A model generated the notes under the pieces. The model had not been told where the DNA came from and searched no databases. It was given only the letters and a program-made list of their open reading frames with translations. 37,030 nt of DNA from a virus: positions 1 through 37,030 of IMG/VR virus record IMGVR_UViG_3300008107_000159; one strand, written 5' to 3'. Made by a program: the position numbers and the translations under genes. Shown piece after piece: positions 31,020 through 36,928 of this stretch; the stretch's first letter is position 1, and every line of letters starts with the position of its first letter.

Positions 31020-31276
31020 CAGCATTTCCACCTTTTCAATGACGCTTTGGCACGTTCGCCATCTTTTGCCTTCGCCGCTACGGCACCCATGCGGGCACAG
31101 AACGACTTCTTTCTGCCTTCATCCGCTTTCGTCTTCGGACTCGGCGCAGGCGGCTTCAAATTCGAGCCCGTCTCGCGGTTGTACTTCTCCCGCCCCTTGG
31201 CGGTCAGCCCTGCACCTTTACTGACGGGCAGCTTCTCACCTCGTCCAACGCTTAGCGACACGCCTTTCTTAGCCAT
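31019..31276 (-). CDS. Basic small protein (85 aa), DUF6321-like
   Basis: Contains KGREKYNRETGSNLKPPAP, SFCARMGAVAAKAKDGERAK and ends ASLKRWKC. This combination is the DUF6321 signature as I know it. Strongly basic with two cysteines. Its ATG overlaps the last base of the terminase stop. With the two following small basic genes it forms a conserved cassette between terminase and portal. Confidence 0.83.
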   Translation of the reverse strand: MAKKGVSLSVGRGEKLPVSKGAGLTAKGREKYNRETGSNLKPPAPSPKTKADEGRKKSFCARMGAVAAKAKDGERAKASLKRWKC

Positions 31277-32814
31277 TACGCACCCATCCAGCCGGTCGCG
31301 GCTGCTACGCGGGGCGTGTAGCCATCACTGCGCCGTGCCGCACGCTCGTAACCCGACTCGCGGCTGGCCACCGGGAACGCGAACGTCACCGCGAGGGCGT
31401 CTGCTGCATCCGGCGAGGCGAGGCCGCGTGACTTCATCTCTTTCTTGCCTTCCAAATAGATCGTACCCGACGAGTCGGGCTTCTTCATCGGGCCGGTCAA
31501 GTCCGCTTTTAACTGCCGATCATTCGGGATGCTGGCCGTCTTCAGCCACTCCTTCATCGCGCCCCACATCTCGGCGCGCTTGTTACCCCACATGACCGGC
31601 TTGCTGGACTTCCAGCCGAAGTTCACTCCCCGCACCTTGTATCGCTGTTCTTTTAACCTGTCAAGTATGCCGTAGCCAAGACCACCTTCGTCGATAATTG
31701 TCAGTGCTGGCCGGTACTCTTCAATCGCGTCGATCACCCGTCCGACGGTCGTCATGGTGTCCTCGCCGTGGTAGCGTTTGATCGCTACCAAGTCGCGTCC
31801 TTGCCGGACGACGATGACGGTTGCGTCCGCGCCGCCGCGAGCTGGGTCAACGCCGATAACAATTGGCGCCGTTTCGTCCTTGTAGCGTGGCCGACCGGCG
31901 GCGTCGTCGATAGCACTCGCACCAATAAACTGATCTTCGCCAGCCGATGGAAATTCACCGTAGACTTCAACCCGAGCCTGCGGCGAATCTTCGCCATACT
32001 CCGCAATGATCTGCTCATAGATTTGCTTGTCCGTATCTTCGACTGTGCGTGAGTCGATGTTCTCCGTCTGCCAGAAGTTGCGCTTGGCGTGGAAGCACTC
32101 GTAGAAGTAGCCCTGGTTACGCCGCGGGTTGGAGAACGCAAACCAATACCGGTCTAGGATCGGTTCCGTAAAGAAGCCCGCACCCACCGACCAGATGGCG
32201 TCGGGGATACCCGAGGCCTCATCGAAGATCAGCATCATGCCGTCGTGGTTGTGCACACCCGCGTAGCTGTCGGGATTCTCTTCCGACCAGAGCTTGCCCT
32301 CCGCTGCCCAGTAACGCGTACCCTTCTTCAAGTCGCGCTCGACCAGCTCAGTCAGCCACTTGGCAGGCGTCAGCTTAGTTGCGCTGATCTCCCACCAGTG
32401 GTTGTTGATCACCATCGCCTGCCACTTAGTCAGCTCACCCCAGGTGACTGACCGGAGCTGCGCTTCACTGTTGGCGGACACGATGACGCTCGATCCGATG
32501 CGGGTGGTCAGCATCCATAAGACGAGCCAGCTGACTAGGGCCGACTTGCCGATACCCCGGCCAGACGCGACCGCTGTGCGCAGGGCGTCCATGTCGACTT
32601 GACCTTTGTTGGTCTTGATGTGCGTGGCGATCCTGCGCAGTATCTTGCGCTGCCATGTGCGCGGGCCTTTGAACTTAGCGAGCGGTGTGTTGGGTTGCCC
32701 CCACGGGAAGGCGAACAGCACGAACGCCTCGGGATCATCTGCGAGCTGTGGCGCCCACAGCCGGGTCATCAGTAACTGCTCGCCCTCGGCGTCATAAATG
32801 GGTTGCTGGGCCAT
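31276..32814 (-). CDS. terL: Terminase large subunit
   Basis: 512 aa. ATPase: Walker A VASGRGIGKS (82-91), Walker B MMLIFDEA (193-200, catalytic E199), coupling motif FAFSNPRR (225-232). RNase H-fold nuclease: IGVDPARGGAD (D323), TIIDEGGLG (D375), SPDAADAL (D469 or D472). It cuts concatemers and pumps DNA into the procapsid. The start overlaps the preceding gene's stop by a base. P22-like phages use headful cutting, which agrees with the circular map. Confidence 0.96.
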   Translation of the reverse strand: MAQQPIYDAEGEQLLMTRLWAPQLADDPEAFVLFAFPWGQPNTPLAKFKGPRTWQRKILRRIATHIKTNKGQVDMDALRTAVASGRGIGKSALVSWLVLWMLTTRIGSSVIVSANSEAQLRSVTWGELTKWQAMVINNHWWEISATKLTPAKWLTELVERDLKKGTRYWAAEGKLWSEENPDSYAGVHNHDGMMLIFDEASGIPDAIWSVGAGFFTEPILDRYWFAFSNPRRNQGYFYECFHAKRNFWQTENIDSRTVEDTDKQIYEQIIAEYGEDSPQARVEVYGEFPSAGEDQFIGASAIDDAAGRPRYKDETAPIVIGVDPARGGADATVIVVRQGRDLVAIKRYHGEDTMTTVGRVIDAIEEYRPALTIIDEGGLGYGILDRLKEQRYKVRGVNFGWKSSKPVMWGNKRAEMWGAMKEWLKTASIPNDRQLKADLTGPMKKPDSSGTIYLEGKKEMKSRGLASPDAADALAVTFAFPVASRESGYERAARRSDGYTPRVAAATGWMGA

Positions 32815-33500
32815 TATTTACCTTGCAGTCGCTTCAAGTCTTGCAGGTGGTCGGAGCCTATAAAGTACACACCTTTAGGCTGCGACAGCAGCCAGCGTTG
32901 GCGGTGTTCGTTAGCTTTGTTGGCCATCTGACGTGCGGGCGTGTCGTCAGCATCCCACATCTCTTGCTCACCCCGGTCTAAGAACGCCGCTACGTTTTCT
33001 TTTGACGCCGGGCGCTGGGCTTCTTGCAAAAACTCCGGCCCCATGTTTTGCAGAAAAGTCGCCAAGGTTTTGCTGTCAAACTTGCGGTCTTTGAAATACC
33101 CAAACTTGTCTTGGTTTTCCAAGATGCTGTCAAATATCGTCTTGTCGCTAGGCAGCACGTCTTTTTGCTTGTTTACGTCCGTGTTGGTAAACAGCGTAAA
33201 CAGAAATTCTGACGGGTACCCTTTGACTGCTTTAGCGGCTGCGTCGTCCCACGACCCTTTGTACGCTACGCCCGGCAGCTTGTCGCCGCCCGTGCCTTCG
33301 TAGTACGCGCCGTGTTGCGCAGCTTCTGCTTTGATGCGAGCAGGCAGTGTCATGGGCTCACCATGCACTTGTCCGACAAAGGTTACGCCAGGGCGCGGCG
33401 AAAAGGTTTGTAGCGGCGTGGTGGGTGCGGTGTACGCGTCAGCGCCGACTGCTTGTCGCAGTACGTTAACCGGCGTAGGTGCGAGAGCGTTCTGTGGCAT
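32814..33500 (-). CDS. Unassigned protein (228 aa) between terminase subunits
   Basis: No family recognised with confidence. The first ~40 residues look disordered (Pro/Thr-rich). A compact domain follows: GVTFVGQVHGEPMTLPARIK, HGAYYEGTGGDKLPGVAYKG, FLFTLFTNTDVNKQKDVLPS, FGYFKDRKFDSKTLATFLQN and an end GVYFIGSDHLQDLKRL. The GAYYEGTGGDK and FIGSDH segments could be active-site-like, but that is speculation. The start lies 35 bp inside the terminase small-subunit gene and its stop touches the large-subunit ATG. Such placement suggests a virion or packaging role, or a moron inserted in the operon. Confidence 0.75.
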   Translation of the reverse strand: MPQNALAPTPVNVLRQAVGADAYTAPTTPLQTFSPRPGVTFVGQVHGEPMTLPARIKAEAAQHGAYYEGTGGDKLPGVAYKGSWDDAAAKAVKGYPSEFLFTLFTNTDVNKQKDVLPSDKTIFDSILENQDKFGYFKDRKFDSKTLATFLQNMGPEFLQEAQRPASKENVAAFLDRGEQEMWDADDTPARQMANKANEHRQRWLLSQPKGVYFIGSDHLQDLKRLQGK

Positions 33501-33918
33501 GTTCCAGATACTCCGGTTTCTGTTCCGTGATCAGCCCGTCGATGACGCGGGACTGCGCCTGTTGCAGCGCCTGGGTGATACTGATCTTGTTCGTGACGTC
33601 GACGCTGATCTCCTGACGCGCCGTCCAACCGTGGGCGTGCTGCAGGATCGCTAACGCCGCCTTGGCGTCACCATTACGGGCTGCGTCGTGCAGCAGCGCA
33701 GACGCCTCCAACTCGCCGTCAGCGCGCCCCTTTTGCTCAGCCATCGTCGCCACCGGATCCATCTCGCAGAGGTGCCGGTACTCCTGCGGCAACATGCCTG
33801 CAGCTAACGCCAGTGTGTCGCCCTTCAGTCCGAGCTTAGCTGCGTCGTAGATGGCCTGTAGGCGCGACTCCGTGGCCTCGAGCTTGCGAACCGTCAGCGG
33901 TAACGAATGTATGCCCAT
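33466..33918 (-). CDS. terS: Terminase small subunit
   Basis: 150 aa. The N-terminal helical region RLQAIYDAAKLGLKGDTLAL and AAGMLPQEYRHLCEMDP reads as a helix-turn-helix for packaging-site recognition; then RADGELEASALLHDAARNGD and AAKAALAILQHAHGW, typical of this small-subunit family, and an oligomerisation tail. First gene of the late operon. The ATG at 33918 has no Shine-Dalgarno, only an AT-rich tract upstream. A pac site, if used, may lie inside or near this gene. Confidence 0.87.
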   Translation of the reverse strand: MGIHSLPLTVRKLEATESRLQAIYDAAKLGLKGDTLALAAGMLPQEYRHLCEMDPVATMAEQKGRADGELEASALLHDAARNGDAKAALAILQHAHGWTARQEISVDVTNKISITQALQQAQSRVIDGLITEQKPEYLEHATERSRTYAG

Positions 33919-34012
33919 GGCGGCATGGTAATGGATTTTTTAAAAAAATAAAAAATTTTGTGTAACACCTCCGTGGACGTGACCGCCCGGCCGCGGGCCC
34001 CCCACCCCCCAT

Positions 34013-34128
34013 GTTAGTAAGCACTCACTCTTTTTGTTGTCAGCCTAGTAAGTTAGTAAGCACTCACTAACTTTTGCCAGATTAGTAAGCACTAACTAAC
34101 TTGCCCAGGTTAGTGAGCACTTACTAAC
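34013..34128. repeat. Four 20-bp imperfect palindromes (operator- or iteron-like)
   Basis: Copies begin at 34013, 34052, 34081 and 34109; consensus RTTAGTRAGCACTHACTAAC. Arms GTTAGT and ACTAAC are inverted repeats; the first copy lacks the last three matching bases. Spacing is 39, 29 and 28 bp between starts, the last two close to integral helical turns. The size and dyad symmetry fit binding sites of a dimeric repressor, with TetR-family operators similar in look. No such regulator gene is recognised in the window. Confidence 0.8.
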
Positions 34129-34141
34129 CGATGTTAGCGAT

Positions 34142-34490
34142 TGTGGACCATGCAAATTGTCCACACAAATTAGCGCCAGCGCGAACGTAAAAGTGTTATC
34201 AAAAAAGAATCGAATCTGTGGATAACTTTTTGCCGGACAAAATGTTGCCAAAAAGCTATGTGGACAATGTGGACAATCGTAGAGGCCGTTTTAAATCGCT
34301 GCGCGTGCGAGAGCGTGCGCTCATCCGGACAATCTATTAGCAGTATGATAACATTTTTAAGTTCCTATAGTTCAACAGATTTTATTGTCCACATTGTCCA
34401 CAAATAGCTAAAACCCGCACTGTCCCTCGAATGTGGCGTGGACAATCGCGCCGATTTTCATAGTCCACACTCTTGTCCACGCTGTCCACA
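34142..34490. repeat. Array of DnaA-box-like 9-mers (TTGTCCACA)
   Basis: A perfect DnaA box TGTGGATAA (TTATCCACA on the - strand) is at 34217-34225. TGTGGACAA or its complement TTGTCCACA occurs exactly at 34157-34165, 34259-34267, 34268-34276, 34385-34393 and 34394-34402. One- or two-base variants lie at 34142, 34232, 34324, 34437, 34461, 34473 and 34482. The abutting pairs at 34259-34276 and 34385-34402 form a perfect 18-bp inverted repeat around a 108-bp segment. Such tandem 9-bp spacing suggests cooperative loading of an initiator. Confidence 0.82.
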
Positions 34491-34519
34491 AAAAAGCCGA
34501 AAAAAGTGTAAAATAATCC

Positions 34520-34547
34520 TTGACACTTTTCTTTTCTCTGCTATACT
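34520..34547 (+). promoter_or_regulatory. Strong rightward promoter for the right-arm operon
   Basis: TTGACA (34520-34525), 16-bp spacer, TATACT (34542-34547). The predicted start near 34554 leaves a leader of about 58 nt before the first gene. GTAAAATAATCCTTG immediately upstream and into the -35 is identical to 6491-6505 at the divergent early promoters. Confidence 0.8.
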
Positions 34548-34611
34548 TTGTCTTGCAGCAAAACAATGTAGTGCAAATCAGCTGACTAATTTTTAAGCAA
34601 AGGGGTCGAAA

Positions 34612-34776
34612 ATGTACGCACACATATACAAAGCGCCAAAGAAAACCTGGAAATTAATTATTTCCCGCAGCGCTGAAATTACCGCCGAGCACGTAGTGAT
34701 TGAATATCAGGTAGAAAGCAAAACCGAAGCGAAGCGAATCGCCAAAGCGCACGGCGCCAAACCTTGGAATTACTAA
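34612..34776 (+). CDS. Small conserved phage protein (54 aa), first right-arm gene
   Basis: MYAHIYKAPKKTWKLIISRS, then AEITAEHVVIEYQVESKTEA and KRIAKAHGAKPWNY. A small alpha/beta protein with a basic surface; similar short proteins with a C-terminal aromatic end are found in early regions of other phages. AAGGGG lies about 7 nt before the ATG. Directly downstream of the strong promoter and origin-like array, so it is probably made early and in quantity. Confidence 0.75.
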   Translation: MYAHIYKAPKKTWKLIISRSAEITAEHVVIEYQVESKTEAKRIAKAHGAKPWNY

Positions 34777-34784
34777 ACCAAACC

Positions 34785-34802
34785 GGCCGGCGCAAGCCGG
34801 CC
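34785..34802 (+). terminator. GC-rich hairpin with GCAA tetraloop between the first two right-arm genes
   Basis: GGCCGGC and GCCGGCC (7-bp perfect stem) close a GNRA-type GCAA loop, 8 bp after the 54-aa gene's stop. ATCATTAGG follows, with no U-tract, so it is more likely a partial attenuator or an mRNA stabiliser than a full terminator. Confidence 0.5.
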
Positions 34803-34821
34803 ATCATTAGGGAAAAACATC

Positions 34822-34908
34822 ATGAAACAAACAATTTTCGAAATGTTATTAGGTCTTATCGCTTTTCTGTATTTGTGGGCATTTCTTTTTGTTTTGATGT
34901 CATTCTAA
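34822..34908 (+). CDS. 28-aa single-span membrane protein
   Basis: MKQTIFEMLLGLIAFLYLWA then FLFVLMSF: practically the whole protein is one hydrophobic helix. AGGG lies about 9 nt before the ATG. Small membrane proteins like this in early phage regions can act as toxins, exclusion factors or regulators of host membrane enzymes; none is proven here. Too short for most gene finders. Confidence 0.6.
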   Translation: MKQTIFEMLLGLIAFLYLWAFLFVLMSF

Positions 34909-34932
34909 AAACTTGTTATAGGTGATCCGACC

Positions 34933-35685
34933 ATGCAAAACCCTTTCAAACTGCAGTTAAAACGTGAAAGCCTGGAATACCGGCCGATTCTCGGCGAATC
35001 ATCCGCCAAAACCGTTAAGGGTGAAAAAATCGGCTACTTAACGGCCATTTGCTACCTGGTACCTGATAAAAAGCTTTGCCCGTTCGCAATACAAGCGGGA
35101 TGTTTTGACCCTTGCCTAAACTCGGCCGGACGTGGCGCTTTTAACAGTACACAAAAAGCGCGCGCGGCCAAAACCGCATTTTTCAAAGAAAATCAGCGCG
35201 CTTTCATGCTCTCGCTTTGCGCTGATATCTGGACGCATCAACGCCGAGCCGAAAAGCTCGGCTTGATACCGCTCGTTCGGCCGAACGGTACAAGCGATAT
35301 CCCGTTCGAAAACATCCAAATCGACGGCCGGACGATTTTCCAAATCTTTGCGGACGTTCAATTCTACGATTACACCAAGCACCCGAGCCGAAACTTGGCC
35401 GGAAAAACGGCCGGTAACTATGATTTAACGTACTCATTCAGCGCGATAACGCCGAAACCAATCAGTATCAAGGGTCTGACGAATCCGGCCAATAAACGGA
35501 CGGCCGTCGTATTCCAGCGCCAAGCCGATATTCCGGCCGAGTTTCGCGGATGGCCGGTAGTGGACGGTGACGATACAGATGTTCGACATATTGAGCCCGA
35601 GCGCGTGGTAGTAGCCTTGTATGCAAAAGGCAAGGCCAAGCGCGATACCGGCGGATTCGTTCAAATCAAGGGAAGGGATTACTAA
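34933..35685 (+). CDS. gp88-family phage protein, function unknown
   Basis: 250 aa. Matches the 'Gene product 88' family in outline: GYLTAICYLVPDKKLCPFAI with four cysteines (C40, C49, C57, C61), ARAAKTAFF, VRPNGTSDIPFENI (R116, N118-P124), ADVQFYDYTKHPSR (140-153) and NYDLTYSFSA. The Cys cluster could hold a metal or Fe-S cluster and the NGTSD and FYDYTK motifs look catalytic, but no activity is known to me. The largest gene of the right arm, and so probably the key function of this module. Confidence 0.8.
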   Translation: MQNPFKLQLKRESLEYRPILGESSAKTVKGEKIGYLTAICYLVPDKKLCPFAIQAGCFDPCLNSAGRGAFNSTQKARAAKTAFFKENQRAFMLSLCADIWTHQRRAEKLGLIPLVRPNGTSDIPFENIQIDGRTIFQIFADVQFYDYTKHPSRNLAGKTAGNYDLTYSFSAITPKPISIKGLTNPANKRTAVVFQRQADIPAEFRGWPVVDGDDTDVRHIEPERVVVALYAKGKAKRDTGGFVQIKGRDY

Positions 35686-35686
35686 A

Positions 35687-35962
35687 ATGAAAAACTATTT
35701 TTGGTGCGACGGTTCCGGCCGCGTTGAATTCACAATCACGCAAGCGCAAATTGATAACGTATGCCATACCGGCGCGAATGATGCGGCCGTTGCGGCCGAA
35801 TTAAAACCCGATATCGACCCGGCGCTTTTGAAAAGTATTTTGCGCGAATACGGCGCATGGGATGACGCCGAATTGTCGGATCACGCGGCTAACCTGGATC
35901 GGGTTTTCTGGCTCGCTTGCTGGGATTGTTTCGAGGATCCTGAAACTTATCTAGAGGGTTAA
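35687..35962 (+). CDS. Hypothetical protein (91 aa), acidic
   Basis: Begins MKNYFWCDGSGRVEFTITQA, then AQIDNVCHTGANDAAVAAEL, with an acidic helical end LDRVFWLACWDCFEDPETYL. Purine-rich AAGGG lies upstream and the ATG starts 1 bp after the gp88 stop. An in-frame ATG at 35621 lies inside gp88 and is rejected. Looks like a small protein of early phage regions with three to four Cys and many Trp; function unknown. Confidence 0.75.
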   Translation: MKNYFWCDGSGRVEFTITQAQIDNVCHTGANDAAVAAELKPDIDPALLKSILREYGAWDDAELSDHAANLDRVFWLACWDCFEDPETYLEG

Positions 35963-35964
35963 TT

Positions 35965-36192
35965 ATGAAAACAATTACCGCCAAATATGACGGCTTTTGC
36001 GCGGCCACTGGCGCGCGCATATTGCCCGGGGATGTCATCCAGTGGGAGCGCGGCCGCTCGGTGCTATTGGAGCGCAAAGCGGCCCGTATCGACACTATCA
36101 CGCTAGTGGGTGAACACGGGCCGCGCGATTATTACCGCAACGCGCGCGGCCGCTGCATTGATGCGCCTTGTTGCGGATGTTGCACAATCTAA
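35965..36192 (+). CDS. Small Cys-containing protein (75 aa)
   Basis: MKTITAKYDGFCAATGARIL then PGDVIQWERGRSVLLERK. The FCxxTGxxIxxGDxI opening is known from small phage proteins with a treble-clef-like first knuckle. The C-terminus CIDAPCCGCCTI adds five cysteines and may complete a zinc site. 2 bp after the upstream stop; GAGGG upstream of the ATG. Confidence 0.75.
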   Translation: MKTITAKYDGFCAATGARILPGDVIQWERGRSVLLERKAARIDTITLVGEHGPRDYYRNARGRCIDAPCCGCCTI

Positions 36193-36210
36193 ACTAATGG
36201 AGGGTAAACA

Positions 36211-36556
36211 ATGGGTAAATTAAAAGATGCGCTTATCGGTGCTCAAGAAACGGCCGCGCTCAGTGGCGCGAATGAAGCATTACTTTGGCAAGCGCAAGCG
36301 GCCCTATCGGCCGCGCTCTATAACCTGGGCGAGCCTGACGAAGGCCTGGCAAGCGCCGAGCACGCGCTGCAGCTGCTGGCCGAAAGATATTCGGAAGTTT
36401 CCGACATGGGACCCGGTCATATCGACGGCCGAATATATCAAGCGGTTCGACAATCTAAACAATTTACAGGCGGTTCAATACGCTGGCGCCAGCGCCGAAA
36501 CGGCCGCGCAATATGACCCAACGATCCCATTATGCGAGGTTTTCAATGATGACTAA
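36211..36556 (+). pseudogene. Apparently frameshifted small gene
   Basis: Starts at ATG 36211 with GGAGGG about 9 nt upstream: MGKLKDALIGAQETAALSGA, then helices ending LQLLAERYSEVSDM (52-66). After this the frame reads GGSIRWRQRRNGRAI and stops at 36516, which looks unnatural. The +1 frame from about 36400 reads AEYIKRFDNLNNLQAVQYAG and ends PLCEVFNDD at 36556, overlapping the next gene's start. Removing one G from the GGG at 36408-36410 joins both halves as SDM-DPVISTAEY. So the gene carries a frameshift, a sequencing error, or a programmed shift. Confidence 0.6.
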
Positions 36557-36815
36557 TACCGCTGCAGCGGCCGGTACCAGCGGCCGCCCCTATCCGCACT
36601 ATTTGGAGCGCGTCGACGTGCTACTAGACGATACCTGGTGGTCTATTTGGGTCGATTATGAGCCCGCTGATGCCTCTGTAGGGCTACCGGCCACCGCTTG
36701 GCTAGTCCATGCGCATGTCGCCGAGCATTACGCCGATATCGCGGACTATTTGAGCGAATCGACGATCAAGCGCTTGGAAACGGAAGCGGCCGATTATCTG
36801 TCGGAGGGCCGCTAA
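36546..36815 (+). CDS. Hypothetical protein (89 aa)
   Basis: ATG at 36546 (or 36549) with GAGG 7 nt upstream; the in-frame ATG at 36513 lacks a ribosome site. Reads MMTNTAAAAGTSGRPYPHYL, then ERVDVLLDDTWWSIWVDYEP and an acidic C-terminal helix. Trp/Asp-rich, no family recognised. Contains one of the four clustered NotI sites. Overlaps the preceding frame by 11 bp. Confidence 0.7.
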   Translation: MMTNTAAAAGTSGRPYPHYLERVDVLLDDTWWSIWVDYEPADASVGLPATAWLVHAHVAEHYADIADYLSESTIKRLETEAADYLSEGR

Positions 36816-36874
36816 TGTTTGCGCTCTTAGGATTATTACTTGCGGCCGCACTTGCTATCGTGTTAGGTTTATAG
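36815..36874 (+). CDS. 19-aa hydrophobic membrane microprotein
   Basis: MFALLGLLLAAALAIVLGL: every residue is non-polar, forming one ideal membrane helix. TAATG overlap with the upstream stop and a strong GGAGGG about 7 nt before the ATG argue for real translation. Last gene before the terminator. It may act as a membrane regulator or toxin. Tiny, so a chance frame cannot be excluded, but the signals are good. Confidence 0.55.
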   Translation: MFALLGLLLAAALAIVLGL

Positions 36875-36907
36875 CGCGTCACTCTCCAAGCGCGTTTCAC
36901 CCTTTGA

Positions 36908-36928
36908 CCCGCCCTCCGGCGGGTTTTT
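36908..36928 (+). terminator. Intrinsic terminator of the right-arm operon
   Basis: CCCGCC (36908-36913) pairs with GGCGGG (36918-36923) over a 4-base loop, followed by TTTTTCTTT. It closes the rightward module just before the convergent primase-helicase gene. The window start (base 1) lies inside this hairpin. Leftward there is no U-tract. Confidence 0.88.

Larger units (their letters stand above)
33919..34611. other. Large non-coding region: candidate replication origin and control region
   Basis: 693 bp without a convincing gene, between divergently transcribed late and right-arm operons. From left: an A/T-only run (33936-33957), a GC-rich hairpin GCCCG/CGGGC (33985-33998) followed by a C-run, four palindromes (34013-34128), a perfect DnaA box and about ten related 9-mers (34142-34490), an A/T-rich stretch and a strong rightward promoter (34520-34547). 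Clustered DnaA-type boxes beside A/T-rich DNA are the usual form of a theta origin. Confidence 0.7.

Noticed and set aside
30678-31595. 305-aa rightward open frame
   Set aside because: Antisense to the small basic genes and terL; Ser/Arg/Pro-rich translation without domains, no ribosome site.
33985-34010. GC-rich hairpin and C-run as a cos site
   Set aside because: Position near terS is suggestive, but P22-type phages package by headful and a cohesive end cannot be recognised from one genome.
34011-34060. Leftward promoter CTGACA...TACTAA for the late operon
   Set aside because: The -10 matches only 3 of 6 and arises from the palindromes themselves; the spacer is 18 bp. Not strong enough to list. 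The late promoter remains unidentified.
34013-34128. CRISPR-like array
   Set aside because: Repeats are palindromic 20-mers with gaps of 8-19 bp, far too short for spacers, and no cas genes are present.
34408-34623. 71-aa leftward frame in the origin-like region
   Set aside because: It runs through the 9-mer array, has no ribosome site and its translation has no recognisable pattern.
36227-36556. Independent gene in the +1 frame from ATG 36227
   Set aside because: Its first half (Arg/Pro/Lys-rich) is the shadow of the supported frame starting at 36211; only the last ~55 residues look real, hence the frameshift interpretation.
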